DNA of 64,000 bases from Silanimonas sp. Lineage in GTDB: Bacteria; Pseudomonadota; Gammaproteobacteria; Xanthomonadales; Xanthomonadaceae. The notes under the pieces are model-generated. The model did not search any database, was not told the origin of the DNA, and worked only from the letters and a program-made list of their open reading frames with translations. The stretch is taken from NCBI GenBank assembly GCA_026005095.1, contig BPKK01000008.1, positions 1 through 64,000 of the forward strand. The letters run 5' to 3'. The position numbers were made by a program, and so were the translations under genes. Of this stretch, positions 1 to 8,391 are shown in pieces; position 1 is the stretch's first letter, and every line of letters begins with the position of its first letter.

Positions 1-31
1 CGCTCCAGCCCCCCGCTCACGCCCCCCGCGC

Positions 32-37
32 TAGACT
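32..37 (+). promoter_or_regulatory. -10-like TAGACT before the cytochrome gene
   Basis: The hexamer TAGACT ends 8 nt before the ATG at 46. No Shine-Dalgarno sequence lies between them, so the transcript may be leaderless. The same hexamer precedes the response regulator gene and ygfB. A -35 region cannot be assessed because the window starts here. Confidence 0.35.
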
Positions 38-45
38 CCGCGCCC

Positions 46-429
46 ATGATCCGCCGCTCCCTCGCCCTGACCGCCCTCGGCATGGCCAGCATGGCCCTTG
101 CTCAGACCAGCCCGCCGGCCGGCTCGCCGCGCCTGCCCGCCGCCGCGTCGTCCGCTGCCGCCCCCGCTCGCGCCGCGCTCCCGGAGCGCCCACGCCAACT
201 CGGCCTGTGCGTGGCCTGCCATGGCGAGAATGGGCGCAGTCGGGCGGTGGGTACGCCGCACATCGGCGGCCAGGACGAGGCTTACCTGCGCAGCAGCCTG
301 CTTGCCTACCGCGACGGCAGCCGCCGGGCGGTGGCCATGAACGGCATCAGCAATGCCCTGCAGCCGGCCGACATCGATGCGCTGGCGCGCTGGTACGCGG
401 CCCAGCCGGGCTTCGGCAAGGAACGCTGA
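46..429 (+). CDS. Exported class I c-type cytochrome
   Basis: This 127-residue protein has a hydrophobic N-terminus ending in ALA near residue 19, typical of a Sec signal peptide. An Ala/Pro-rich linker follows, and then one haem-binding CVACH motif at residues 55-59. Met98 is the likely distal axial ligand. It is a small monohaem periplasmic electron carrier of the cytochrome c553/c4 half-domain type. The electron donor and acceptor cannot be inferred. The following J-protein gene starts 2 nt after its stop codon, so the two are probably cotranscribed. Confidence 0.85.
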   Translation: MIRRSLALTALGMASMALAQTSPPAGSPRLPAAASSAAAPARAALPERPRQLGLCVACHGENGRSRAVGTPHIGGQDEAYLRSSLLAYRDGSRRAVAMNGISNALQPADIDALARWYAAQPGFGKER

Positions 430-430
430 G

Positions 431-754
431 GTGCGCTGGTACGGCACCTTCCTCGGCTTCCTCGCCGGCTGGCTGCTGCTGCGGCATCCGGCGGGCGGCC
501 TGCTCGGCGGTCTCATCGGCCTTGCCTTCGACCGCGGCTGGTTCCGCCGCCGCGGGCCCGATCCCTACACCGTGCTCGATGTCTCGCCGAGCGCCGACAA
601 CGAAACCCTCCGCCGCGCCTGGCAGCGTCTGGTCTCGCAGTACCACCCGGACAAGCTCGAGGGTGTGGCTCCCGAGCTGCGCGCCCAGGCTGACCGGCGG
701 CTGCGCGAGATCAACCGCGCTTACGAGGAACTGCGCCGCCTGCGCGGGTTCTGA
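431..754 (+). CDS. Small membrane-anchored DnaJ-domain protein
   Basis: The 107-residue product begins with a Gly-rich hydrophobic segment (residues 6-33) that can cross or sit in the membrane. A C-terminal J domain follows (about 44-107) with the HPD motif at 72-74, the tripeptide that stimulates Hsp70 ATPase. The arrangement resembles a shortened DjlA, which has an N-terminal membrane anchor and a C-terminal J domain but is about 270 residues long. The GTG at 431 was chosen because it directly follows the cytochrome stop codon and gives the membrane segment. The chaperone partner is presumably DnaK; this is inference from the family. Confidence 0.75.
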   Translation: MRWYGTFLGFLAGWLLLRHPAGGLLGGLIGLAFDRGWFRRRGPDPYTVLDVSPSADNETLRRAWQRLVSQYHPDKLEGVAPELRAQADRRLREINRAYEELRRLRGF

Positions 755-784
755 CACCTCCCTAATCCCCAGTCCATCGCCGCC

Positions 785-1459
785 ATGTCGAACTGCCTGA
801 TCGCTCCTTCCATCCTCTCGGCCGATTTCGCCCGCCTCGGCGAAGAGGTGGCGACCGTGCTGGCGGCCGGGGCCGACTGGGTGCATTTCGACGTGATGGA
901 CAACCACTACGTGCCGAACCTCACCATCGGCCCGATGGTCTGCGAGGCGCTGCGCAAGTACGGCATCACGGCGCCGATCGACGTGCACCTGATGGTGGAG
1001 CCGGTGGATCGCATCGTGCCCGACTTCGCCAGGGCCGGGGCCTCGCTGATCAGCTTCCACCCGGAAGCCAGCCGCCACGTCGACCGCACCATCCAGCTCA
1101 TCAAGGCCTCGGGCTGCCAGGCCGGGCTGGTGCTCAATCCTGCCACCCCGGTCGAGGTGCTCGACTACACGCTGGAGAACCTCGACCTGGTACTGGTGAT
1201 GAGCGTGAACCCCGGCTTCGGCGGCCAGAGTTTCATCGATTCGGCCCTGCGCAAGATCGAGGCCATCCGCAAGCGCATCGACTCAAGCGGCAAGCCCGTT
1301 CGCCTCGAGGTGGACGGCGGCGTCAAGGTGGAGAACATCGGCCGCATTGCCGCGGCGGGGGCCGACACCTTCGTCGCCGGCTCGGCCATCTTCAATGCGC
1401 CGGACTACGCCGAGGTCATCGCCCGGATGCGTGCCGAGGTGGCCCGCGCCCGCAGCTGA
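785..1459 (+). CDS. rpe: Ribulose-phosphate 3-epimerase
   Basis: This enzyme interconverts D-ribulose 5-phosphate and D-xylulose 5-phosphate in the pentose phosphate pathway. The 224-residue length is normal. Metal-ligand residues of this TIM-barrel family are visible: His34 and Asp36 in VHFDVMD, His68 in DVHLMVE and catalytic Asp177 in VDGGV. The phosphate-loop motif NPGFGGQSF is at 142-150. In many proteobacteria rpe lies near trp genes, as here. Its 3' end overlaps, on the opposite strand, the end of a possible small gene (1283-1612). Confidence 0.96.
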   Translation: MSNCLIAPSILSADFARLGEEVATVLAAGADWVHFDVMDNHYVPNLTIGPMVCEALRKYGITAPIDVHLMVEPVDRIVPDFARAGASLISFHPEASRHVDRTIQLIKASGCQAGLVLNPATPVEVLDYTLENLDLVLVMSVNPGFGGQSFIDSALRKIEAIRKRIDSSGKPVRLEVDGGVKVENIGRIAAAGADTFVAGSAIFNAPDYAEVIARMRAEVARARS

Positions 1460-1612
1460 GCCGCAGCGGCGGCACAGCTCGTCGCGGCCCGGCGGCGTGG
1501 GAGCGTGGCCGAAGAAGCGGGCCACGGCCAGTGCGGCGTTGCGTGGCGGTTCGCCGGCATGGGTGCCGTAGGGCAGGGCATGGCGCCGGGTCTGCTCGAT
1601 CTCGAGGCTCAT
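1283..1612 (-). CDS. Hypothetical small protein, second gene of a minus-strand pair
   Basis: This is a 109-codon reading frame whose ATG overlaps the stop of the upstream small gene as ATGA. A good ribosome site (GGGAGGAA) lies 6 nt before it. The N-terminal half looks like real protein (begins [10 protein letters not shown], with a CRRCG cysteine pair near residue 46). The C-terminal half runs antisense to the end of rpe and may be non-conserved sequence. No family was recognised. The coupling and ribosome site argue for translation, while the overlap with rpe argues for caution. Confidence 0.4.
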   Translation of the reverse strand: MSLEIEQTRRHALPYGTHAGEPPRNAALAVARFFGHAPTPPGRDELCRRCGSAAGAGHLGTHPGDDLGVVRRIEDGRAGDEGVGPRRGNAADVLHLDAAVHLEANGLAA

Positions 1613-1803
1613 GGCCGTTCCTCCCGTGGCGTATCGCTGCCCCGGAGCAGCAGCAGGGTGGCAAGGCAGAGGCCGGCGCCCAGCCACAGGGCGCCATCGC
1701 GCCGGCCGAGCCGAGGCGCGCGGGTGATGCGATGGCCGGCAGGCGGCAGCAGTGCCATGGGGGGTGCGGACAGGTGGGGGCTGGGCGGGGCTGGCATGGG
1801 CAT
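1609..1803 (-). CDS. Hypothetical 64-residue tail-anchored membrane protein
   Basis: The ATG at 1803 is preceded at good spacing by a near-perfect ribosome site, AAGGAGG (minus strand, 1817-1811). The product has a Pro-rich start, a short basic stretch (HRITRAPRLGRR), one hydrophobic helix (about residues 37-53) and a charged tail ending EERP. That suggests a single-pass, C-terminally anchored inner-membrane protein. It is followed by an ATGA overlap to the next minus-strand gene. No homologue was recognised. Confidence 0.5.
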   Translation of the reverse strand: MPMPAPPSPHLSAPPMALLPPAGHRITRAPRLGRRDGALWLGAGLCLATLLLLRGSDTPREERP

Positions 1804-1927
1804 GGGGCATCCTCCTTGCCGCGTATTGCAGCCCGGCGAAACGGCTCGGCTCGGCCGCGGAGCGGCAGGGCCGGGACGGCGCATGGCAAAACGCGGGCAG
1901 CGGCCGCCGGCCTGCCCGAAGCGCCGC

Positions 1928-1933
1928 TAGACT
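1928..1933 (+). promoter_or_regulatory. -10-like TAGACT before the response regulator
   Basis: TAGACT ends 7 nt before the ATG at 1941. That is the distance expected between a -10 element and +1, and no Shine-Dalgarno sequence is visible. A leaderless transcript is likely if this promoter is used. Confidence 0.4.
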
Positions 1934-1940
1934 GCCCGCC

Positions 1941-2630
1941 ATGAGCCATGTCATCGCCATCGTCGAGGACGAACCCGCCATCCGCGAGAACTACGCCGAG
2001 GGCCTGCGTCGCCACGGTTTCAGCGTCGAGGCCTATGCCTCGCGCCCCGAGGCCCGGGCGGCGTTCGCCCTGCGCCTGCCCGACCTGGTGATGATCGACG
2101 TCGGCCTGGGCGAGGAACTGGAGGGTGGCTACGAGCTGTGCCGCGAGCTGCGCGCCCGTTCCGCCAGCCTGCCGATCCTCTTTCTCACCGCCCGCGATTC
2201 CGAGCTGGACGTGATCTCTGGCCTGCGCCTCGGTGCCGACGACTACCTCAGCAAGTCGGTGTCCTTGCCGCAGATCACCGCCCGCATCCACGCCCTGCTG
2301 CGGCGTGTAGAAGCCTTGCGCGCGCCCGCCGCCCGCGATTCGGTGATTCAGCTGCGTGGACTGAAGCTCGAGTTCGAGCGCATGGCCGTGTCCTGGCGTG
2401 GCCAGCCGGTGCCGCTCACTGTCACCGAGTTCTGGATCGTGCACGCGCTGGTACGCCACCCGGGGCATGTGAAGAACCGCGAGCAGCTGATGCGCGAGGC
2501 CCAGGTGGTGGTGGACGATGCCACCGTGACCTCCCACATCAAGCGCATCCGCCGCAAGTTCCAGGCCCTCGATCCGGCCTTCGACGAGATCGACACCGTG
2601 CACGGCGCCGGCTACCGCTGGAAGCCGTGA
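1941..2630 (+). CDS. OmpR/PhoB-family response regulator (PdsR-like)
   Basis: The 229-residue protein has an N-terminal receiver domain. The acidic pocket is in VEDEP, the phosphoacceptor is Asp53 in MIDVGLG, with Thr83 and Lys105 as switch residues. A C-terminal winged-helix DNA-binding domain (about 130-229) ends in the usual GAGYRW motif. Start choice: the ATG at 1941 gives the canonical N-terminus HVIAIVEDEP; longer readings upstream are non-coding. It partners the kinase starting 25 nt downstream. Sequence style matches the proteobacterial dedicated-sortase response regulator group (PdsR), but no sortase gene is present in this window. Confidence 0.85.
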   Translation: MSHVIAIVEDEPAIRENYAEGLRRHGFSVEAYASRPEARAAFALRLPDLVMIDVGLGEELEGGYELCRELRARSASLPILFLTARDSELDVISGLRLGADDYLSKSVSLPQITARIHALLRRVEALRAPAARDSVIQLRGLKLEFERMAVSWRGQPVPLTVTEFWIVHALVRHPGHVKNREQLMREAQVVVDDATVTSHIKRIRRKFQALDPAFDEIDTVHGAGYRWKP

Positions 2631-2655
2631 GCCGGCGGCTGCCCTGCCGCGGTGG

Positions 2656-4647
2656 ATGCGGGCGATGACGCTGCGCCGGCAACTGCTGCTGCTGGCACTC
2701 TCGGCGCTGGTGCTGCCCTGGGCGGCCTGGCGGGCGCTGGTGCAGATGGAAGGGCTGCTGCGGCAGGGCCAGCAGCAGGCCCTGGAGGCCACGGCCGAGG
2801 CGGTGGCGCGCAGCCTTGCCTTGCGTCCGGCGCTCCTGCCGCCTGCGGCTCCGGCCGTGCCGCTGCATGCCCTGGCGCAGGCGCCGAGGCTCGATGCACG
2901 GAACGAGGACTGGGGCGAGGTGGCCTGGCCCCTGGCCACCGATCCGGCCGTGCCCGGCCTCGGGTTCGCCCTGGGCCAGTACAACGAGCGTCTCTGGCTG
3001 CTGGCGCAGGTCCGCGATGAAACCCCGGCCCGGGGGGAATCGCACTGGCCTGCCGATCTCGCCATCGATGCTTTGCTGGCCGAGCTCGAGACCAGCCAGG
3101 GGCTGCTCGTGTTGCGCCTCGCGGCCCGGGCCGAGGGGCTCTTCAGTGTGGCCGGCGCCGATGGCAGCGCCCTGCCCCTGCGGGTGGAGGCCACCTGGCG
3201 CGAAACCGCCGAGGGCTATGCCGTCGAGGCAGTACTGCCACAGGGAGTGCGCCTGCACGGGCTGCGCCTGGTGCAGGTGGATGGCGACGGGCAGGGAGGG
3301 AAGACCGAGCGTGCCAGCGCCCGCCATCGCCTCTATCGCCCCTCGCCGGCCCTGGCCCGCGACTGGGCGGCCCTGCTGCCACCGGGCGTACGGGGGCGGG
3401 TGCTCGATGCCCATGGCTGGGTTCTCGCCGAGGGCGGCGCCCTGGCGCCGGATGCCAGCCGCGAGGGCGGCACCGGCCTCGGACGGCGCCTGCTCTACCA
3501 CGCCCTGCTGCGGGCGGCGGCGGTGGCGCCGGCCCTGCCGTCCGCATCTTTCCGGCGCGACGATCGCCCCGAGCGCCTCGCGGCCGCCGAGGGCACGCTC
3601 GCCTCGCGCTGGCGTCTCGATCCGCGCGGCACCCGGCTGCTGCTGAGCACGGCCATGCCGGTGCGGGTGGAGGGCGAGGTGCGCGCCGTGCTGCTGCTCG
3701 AACGCAGTAATGCCGAGACCCTGCTGCTGGCCGACCGCGCTGCCGTCCATCTGCTCGGCCTGACCCTGCTGGCCTTCCTCGCCTCGGCGGGCCTTGCCTT
3801 CCTGTTCGCCACCCGGCTCTCGGCGCGCATCCGCCGCCTGCGCGATGCCGCCGAACAGGCCCTGGACCGCAGCGGCGAAGTACGGCGCTTCCCGGTCTCG
3901 GCGGCCCGCGACGAGGTGGGCGACCTGTCGCGCAGCTTCTCGCGCCTGCTCGACGAGATCGCCGCCTACACCGGTTATCTGCGTTCGTTGGCCTCGAAGC
4001 TCTCGCACGAGTTGCACACCCCGCTGGCCATCGTCAGGAGCTCGCTCGACAACCTCGACCTTTCCGCCCTGCCGGCCGAGGCCCGGCCCTACCTCGGCCG
4101 CGCCCGCGATGGCGTGGAGCGCATGGCCCAGCTGGTGCGCAGCATGAGCGAGGCCACCCGTATCGAGCAGGCCATCGCCGCCGCCGAGCACGAGGACTTC
4201 GACCTTGCCCGCCTCGTTGCCGAGGTGGGGGAGGGCTACCGTGCCCTGTTGGCCCCGCGCCGGCTGGAACTCGCCCTGCCCGGGGTGCTGCCCTTCCGTG
4301 GTTCGCCTGAGCTGGTGGTGCAGGCCCTCGACAAGCTGATCGACAATGCCCGCGGCTTCACCCCCGAGGCGGGGCGTGTCGCCATCCGGCTCCGGCGTGT
4401 TGGCCGCCAGGCCTGGCTGGACGTGGAGAACACCGGCCCCCTGCTGCCCGAGGCCATGCGCCAGCGCCTGTTCGACTCCCTCGTCTCGTTGCGCGAGCGC
4501 AGCCGCGATGCCGAGGGCGCCGTGCATCTCGGTTTCGGCCTGCACGTGGTGAAGCTGGTGGCCACCGCCCATGGCGGCGAGGCCGAAGCCGGCAACCTGC
4601 CCGACGGCAGCGGCGTGGTGTTCCGCCTGCGCCTGCCGCTGCCCTGA
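2656..4647 (+). CDS. Membrane sensor histidine kinase (PdsS-like)
   Basis: The 663-residue sensor has an N-terminal membrane helix (about 10-28), a long extracytoplasmic region with a carbohydrate-binding-like beta-rich part (about 60-200) and a second membrane helix (about 364-386). HAMP, a DHp domain with His451 in SHELHTP, and an HATPase domain follow. The N box is DKLIDNARG near 559. The usual DxGxG ATP-lid motif is replaced by DVENTGP (about 589), while the G2 motif HLGFGLHVV is kept. This resembles the dedicated-sortase kinase PdsS. The cognate regulator is immediately upstream. The signal is unknown. Confidence 0.8.
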   Translation: MRAMTLRRQLLLLALSALVLPWAAWRALVQMEGLLRQGQQQALEATAEAVARSLALRPALLPPAAPAVPLHALAQAPRLDARNEDWGEVAWPLATDPAVPGLGFALGQYNERLWLLAQVRDETPARGESHWPADLAIDALLAELETSQGLLVLRLAARAEGLFSVAGADGSALPLRVEATWRETAEGYAVEAVLPQGVRLHGLRLVQVDGDGQGGKTERASARHRLYRPSPALARDWAALLPPGVRGRVLDAHGWVLAEGGALAPDASREGGTGLGRRLLYHALLRAAAVAPALPSASFRRDDRPERLAAAEGTLASRWRLDPRGTRLLLSTAMPVRVEGEVRAVLLLERSNAETLLLADRAAVHLLGLTLLAFLASAGLAFLFATRLSARIRRLRDAAEQALDRSGEVRRFPVSAARDEVGDLSRSFSRLLDEIAAYTGYLRSLASKLSHELHTPLAIVRSSLDNLDLSALPAEARPYLGRARDGVERMAQLVRSMSEATRIEQAIAAAEHEDFDLARLVAEVGEGYRALLAPRRLELALPGVLPFRGSPELVVQALDKLIDNARGFTPEAGRVAIRLRRVGRQAWLDVENTGPLLPEAMRQRLFDSLVSLRERSRDAEGAVHLGFGLHVVKLVATAHGGEAEAGNLPDGSGVVFRLRLPLP

Positions 4648-4821
4648 TGACGTGGTTGGGCCCTCCATGGCCCGCCTCCGTCCCTGACGATGCGCTGCGC
4701 AGTTTGGAGCGGCTCGATGACAGTTCGTCGTGGGCGCCGGGGAGGGCGGGCCCATGCGCCGGCCGCATGCCGGCCGCTGGCATACTCGCGGGCCGCCTCC
4801 TGCTGCTTTCCTGCGACCCCG
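4648..4821 (+). promoter_or_regulatory. Upstream region of trpE with -10-like CATACT
   Basis: This 174-bp gap holds an inverted repeat (GCCGGC-CGCAT-GCCGGC at about 4759-4775). Next comes GGCATACT (hexamer CATACT, 4781-4786), 35 nt before the trpE ATG. The same GGCATACT sequence occurs upstream of trpG (6339-6346), so both may be promoter -10 elements. I see no convincing trp leader peptide or terminator/antiterminator pair. Confidence 0.3.
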
Positions 4822-6294
4822 ATGGACGCTGCTGACTTTGCCCGCCTCGCCGCCACCGGCCACACCCGCATCCCGGTGGTGCGCGAGGTGCTCTCCGACC
4901 TCGACACCCCGCTCTCGGTCTATCTGAAGCTGGTGGATGGCCCGAACGCCTACCTGTTCGAATCGGTGGAGGGCGGCGAGAACTGGGGGCGCTACAGCAT
5001 CATCGGCCTGCCGGCGCGCCGCACCTGGGCGGTACATGGCCATACGCTCACCGTGCGCGAGTACGGCGAGGTGGTCGAGACGCGCGAACTGCCCGATCCA
5101 CTCGGCGAAGTGGAGCGCCTGCGCGCCGCCCATTCGGTGCCGCGCCTGCCCGGGCTGCCGGGTTTCACGGGTGGCCTCGTCGGCTGGTTCGGCTTCGAGT
5201 GCATCGGCTACATCGAGCCCAAGCTCGCCAGGCCGGTGGCCCCGGACCTGCTCGGCACGCCCGAGATCTTCCTGATGTTGAGCGAAGAGCTGGCGGTGTT
5301 CGACAACCTCAAGGGCAAGCTCTACCTCATCGTGCACGCCGATCCCACGGAGCCACAGGCGCTCGCCCGCGCCCAGGCGCGGCTGGACTCGCTCACCCAC
5401 CGCCTGCGCCACGCCGGTGCCAGCTATCCGGATGTGCTCGATCCCGGCGCCGTCGACGAGGCGCATTTCGTCTCCGGCTTCAGCAAGGAAGGCTTCAAGG
5501 CTGCGGTGCTCAAGGCCAAGGACTACATCGCCGCCGGCGATGCCTTCCAGGTGGTGCTGAGCCAGCGCCTCTCGATCCCCTTCAAGGCCCGCCCGGTCGA
5601 TGTCTACCGCGCGCTGCGGGCGCTTAACCCCTCGCCCTACATGTACTTCCTCGACACCGGCGCCCTGCAGGTGGTGGGCTCCTCGCCGGAGATCCTGGTG
5701 CGCCAGCAGCAGGGCACGGTCACCGTGCGTCCCATTGCCGGCACCCGGCCGCGTGGCGCCACGCCGGAAGCAGACAAGGCCCTGGAGGCCGAGCTGCTCG
5801 CCGATCCGAAGGAGCGCGCCGAGCACCTGATGCTGATCGACCTCGGCCGCAATGACGTGGGGCGCGTGAGCGAGGCGGGCAGCGTGCGTGTGCCCGAGCA
5901 GTTCGTGATCGAGCGCTACAGCCACGTCATGCACATCGTTTCCGAAGTGCAGGGGCGGCTGAAGGACGGCCTCTCCTATGCCGACGTGCTCAAAGCCACC
6001 TTCCCGGCCGGCACCGTGAGCGGGGCGCCGAAGATCCGCGCGCTGGAGATCATCCGCGAGCTCGAGCCGCACCGGCGCAACCTCTATGCCGGCGCGGTGG
6101 GGTACGTGAACTGGTGGGGCGATGCCGATACCGCCATCGCCATCCGCACTGCCGTCATCACCGAAGGCCAGCTGCACGTGCAGGCCGGTGCTGGCATCGT
6201 CTTCGATTCCGACCCCGAGAAGGAATGGGAGGAGACCATGAACAAGAGCCGCGCCCTGTTCCGGGCCGTGGCGCAGGCGGCGCGGGGACTCTAG
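4822..6294 (+). CDS. trpE: Anthranilate synthase component I
   Basis: TrpE converts chorismate to anthranilate, using ammonia delivered by TrpG, in the first step of tryptophan synthesis. The 490-residue length is normal. The chorismate-binding core is intact: [21 protein letters not shown], the [11 protein letters not shown] motif and the C-terminal Gly-rich [17 protein letters not shown] region. The N-terminal feedback (Trp-binding) domain contains the [13 protein letters not shown] element. The start at 4822 (MDAADF) follows a Pro/Arg-rich non-coding stretch and aligns with the family. trpG follows after 94 bp. Confidence 0.97.
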   Translation: MDAADFARLAATGHTRIPVVREVLSDLDTPLSVYLKLVDGPNAYLFESVEGGENWGRYSIIGLPARRTWAVHGHTLTVREYGEVVETRELPDPLGEVERLRAAHSVPRLPGLPGFTGGLVGWFGFECIGYIEPKLARPVAPDLLGTPEIFLMLSEELAVFDNLKGKLYLIVHADPTEPQALARAQARLDSLTHRLRHAGASYPDVLDPGAVDEAHFVSGFSKEGFKAAVLKAKDYIAAGDAFQVVLSQRLSIPFKARPVDVYRALRALNPSPYMYFLDTGALQVVGSSPEILVRQQQGTVTVRPIAGTRPRGATPEADKALEAELLADPKERAEHLMLIDLGRNDVGRVSEAGSVRVPEQFVIERYSHVMHIVSEVQGRLKDGLSYADVLKATFPAGTVSGAPKIRALEIIRELEPHRRNLYAGAVGYVNWWGDADTAIAIRTAVITEGQLHVQAGAGIVFDSDPEKEWEETMNKSRALFRAVAQAARGL

Positions 6295-6340
6295 GCGGGT
6301 TGCCTGCGCCCGGTACACGGATCCGGGCCCGTCCTTCCGG

Positions 6341-6346
6341 CATACT
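6341..6346 (+). promoter_or_regulatory. -10-like CATACT before trpG
   Basis: GGCATACTTCGGCCCC closely resembles the element in front of trpE. It lies 42 nt before the trpG start, inside the 94-bp trpE-trpG gap. It could give trpG-trpD-trpC its own promoter. Confidence 0.25.
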
Positions 6347-6388
6347 TCGGCCCCTTCCCCGCCCCTTGCGCCACGCCGGAGTCCTTGC

Positions 6389-6970
6389 GTGCTGCTGATG
6401 ATCGACAACTACGACAGCTTCACCTTCAACCTCGTGCAGTACCTGCAGGAGCTGGGGGAGGAGGTGCGCGTGGTGCGCAACGACGAGCTGACGGTGGCCG
6501 AGATCGAGGCCCTGGCGCCTGATCGCATCGTGATCTCGCCGGGCCCCTGCACGCCGAACGAGGCCGGGGTCTCCGTCGAGGTGATGAGGACGCTCGGGCC
6601 GCGCATCCCGGTGTTCGGCGTCTGCCTTGGCCACCAGTCACTGGGGCAGGCCTATGGCGGCGAAGTGGTGCGGGCCAGGGCCATCATGCACGGCAAGACG
6701 TCGCCGATCCGCCACACCGGCGCCGGGGTCTTCGCCGGCCTGCCCGATCCCTTCGAGGCCACCCGCTACCATTCCCTCGTGGTCCGGCGCGAAACCCTGC
6801 CCGACTGCCTCGAGATCACCGCCTGGACCGAGGGAGAGGACGGCGGCTTCGACGAAATCATGGGCCTGCGCCACCGCGAGTATCCGGTCGAGGGCGTGCA
6901 GTTCCACCCCGAATCCATCCTCACCCAGCACGGCCACGCCCTGCTGCGGAACTTCATCGAGCGCCGTTGA
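6389..6970 (+). CDS. trpG: Anthranilate synthase component II (glutamine amidotransferase)
   Basis: The 193-residue class I glutamine amidotransferase supplies ammonia to TrpE. Its catalytic triad is Cys79 (FGVCLGHQ), His173 and Glu175 (QFHPES). It may also serve 4-amino-4-deoxychorismate synthase (PabA role), as in some bacteria with a single copy; this is inference. Translation starts at GTG 6389 ([12 protein letters not shown]). The stop overlaps the ATG of the next small gene as TGATG. Confidence 0.96.
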   Translation: MLLMIDNYDSFTFNLVQYLQELGEEVRVVRNDELTVAEIEALAPDRIVISPGPCTPNEAGVSVEVMRTLGPRIPVFGVCLGHQSLGQAYGGEVVRARAIMHGKTSPIRHTGAGVFAGLPDPFEATRYHSLVVRRETLPDCLEITAWTEGEDGGFDEIMGLRHREYPVEGVQFHPESILTQHGHALLRNFIERR

Positions 6971-7338
6971 TGCGTACCGTCGCCGTGCTGCCACTGGCGC
7001 TGTGTCTTGCCGCCGTTTCCGGCCTGGCTCTGGCGTCGCCCGCTGCCTCCGCCGCGCCCGAGGCCAAGGCGCCGCCGCGTTTCGATGGCCGCAGCGCCGC
7101 GGCCTTCGCCGAGAGCTGTGCGCGCTTGGAGGAGGGCATGGGCGATGCTGCCCGGCTTGCCTTCCACATGCGCCTGGCGCAGGCCCGGGCCAAGCTCGCC
7201 GAGCAGCGCGGCCGCCCGCTCACCGACGCCGAGTTCGCCGCCGCCCTCGATGGCAGGACGCTGGACGACCTCGATGCCTTGGCCGAGGCCGCTCCGGCCG
7301 CCATCACCATCGACATCGAACCCGGGAACGATACCTGA
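6970..7338 (+). CDS. Small exported protein, DUF6694-like, inside the trp operon
   Basis: The 122-residue product has a clear Sec signal peptide (about 1-23, ending ALA). The mature domain has the pattern FDGRS...AFAESCARLEEGM...LAFHMRLAQ...LDGRTLDDLDALAEA. That resembles the DUF6694 lipoprotein family (helical, ending in a GKT-like turn plus helix), but there is no lipobox cysteine. It is coupled to trpG by a TGATG overlap and ends 3 nt before trpD. It has no obvious part in tryptophan synthesis and probably only shares the operon's transcription. Confidence 0.7.
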   Translation: MRTVAVLPLALCLAAVSGLALASPAASAAPEAKAPPRFDGRSAAAFAESCARLEEGMGDAARLAFHMRLAQARAKLAEQRGRPLTDAEFAAALDGRTLDDLDALAEAAPAAITIDIEPGNDT

Positions 7339-7341
7339 GCC

Positions 7342-8391
7342 ATGCCGCTTTCTCCCCAGCAGGCGCTGCAACGCGTCATCGAGCACCGCGAGATCTTCCA
7401 TGACGAGATGATCGACCTGATGCGTCAGGTCATGCGCGGCGAGGTTTCGCCGGTGATGACCGCGGCCATCTTGATCGCCCTGCGCGTGCGCAAGGAAACG
7501 GTCGGCGAGATCGCCGGCGCGGCCGAGGTGATGCGCGAGTTCGCGGCGAAGGTAGAGGTGGCCGATGCGGCGAACTTCGTCGACATCGTCGGCACCGGCG
7601 GTGATGGCGCCCACACCTTCAACATTTCCACCGCCAGCATGTTCGTGGCTGCGGCCGCCGGGGCCAAGGTGGCCAAGCACGGTAACCGCAGCGTCAGCTC
7701 GAAGTCGGGCAGTGCCGATGTGCTGGAGGCGCTGGGTGCGGCCATCGAGCTTGCACCGGCGCAGGTGGCCGAGTGTCTCGCCGAATGCGGCATGGGCTTC
7801 ATGTTCGCGCCCATCCACCACCCGGCCATGAAGAACGTGGCGCCGGTGCGCCGCGAGATGGGGGTGCGCACCCTGTTCAATATTTTGGGGCCACTCACCA
7901 ACCCAGCCGGAGCGCCGAACATCCTGATGGGCGTGTTCCATCCGGATCTCGTCGGCATCCAGTCGCGGGTGCTGAAGAAGCTCGGCAGCCGCCGCGCCCT
8001 GGTGGTGTGGGGCCGCGACGGCGTGGACGAGATCTCGCTCGGCGAGCGCACTCTGGTGGGCGAGCTGCGTAACGGCGAGATCCACGAGTACGAAATCGCC
8101 CCCGAGGACTTCGGCCTTGCCCGTGCCCCGCTCTCGGCCCTGCGGGTCGACGACCCGCAGGCCTCGCGGGCCATGCTGCTCGAGGCCATCGAGGGCCGCG
8201 GCGGCCCGGCCGCCGACGTGGTGGCCCTGAATGCCGGCGCTGCGCTCTATGCCGCCGGGGTGGCGGTGAGCATCCGCGACGGCCTCGAGCGCGCCCGCGC
8301 CGAGATGGCCCGCGGCACGCCGCGGGCCAAGCTCGAGGCCTTCGTGGCCCTCACCCGGGCCAAGGCCGCCCGCATGGGGGCCGGCGCATGA
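7342..8391 (+). CDS. trpD: Anthranilate phosphoribosyltransferase
   Basis: TrpD transfers the phosphoribosyl group of PRPP to anthranilate. The 349-residue protein shows the PRPP/metal loop GTGGD (84-88), the NIST motif (94-97) and the KHGNRSVSS loop (112-120), all diagnostic. The downstream trpC start overlaps its stop as ATGA, so the two are translationally coupled. Confidence 0.97.
   Translation: MPLSPQQALQRVIEHREIFHDEMIDLMRQVMRGEVSPVMTAAILIALRVRKETVGEIAGAAEVMREFAAKVEVADAANFVDIVGTGGDGAHTFNISTASMFVAAAAGAKVAKHGNRSVSSKSGSADVLEALGAAIELAPAQVAECLAECGMGFMFAPIHHPAMKNVAPVRREMGVRTLFNILGPLTNPAGAPNILMGVFHPDLVGIQSRVLKKLGSRRALVVWGRDGVDEISLGERTLVGELRNGEIHEYEIAPEDFGLARAPLSALRVDDPQASRAMLLEAIEGRGGPAADVVALNAGAALYAAGVAVSIRDGLERARAEMARGTPRAKLEAFVALTRAKAARMGAGA

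Noticed and set aside
4647-4835. Possible trp leader peptide (starts MTWLGPPW) upstream of trpE
   Set aside because: It has only two early Trp codons that are not adjacent, is 62 codons long and overlaps trpE. No terminator/antiterminator pair follows it.
2539-6408. Very long open frame on the minus strand opposite the kinase and trpE (over 1200 codons)
   Set aside because: It is the antisense shadow of GC-rich genes with strong third-position bias. The product is His/Gly/Arg/Gln-rich low-complexity text with no family features, while the plus strand carries recognisable enzymes.
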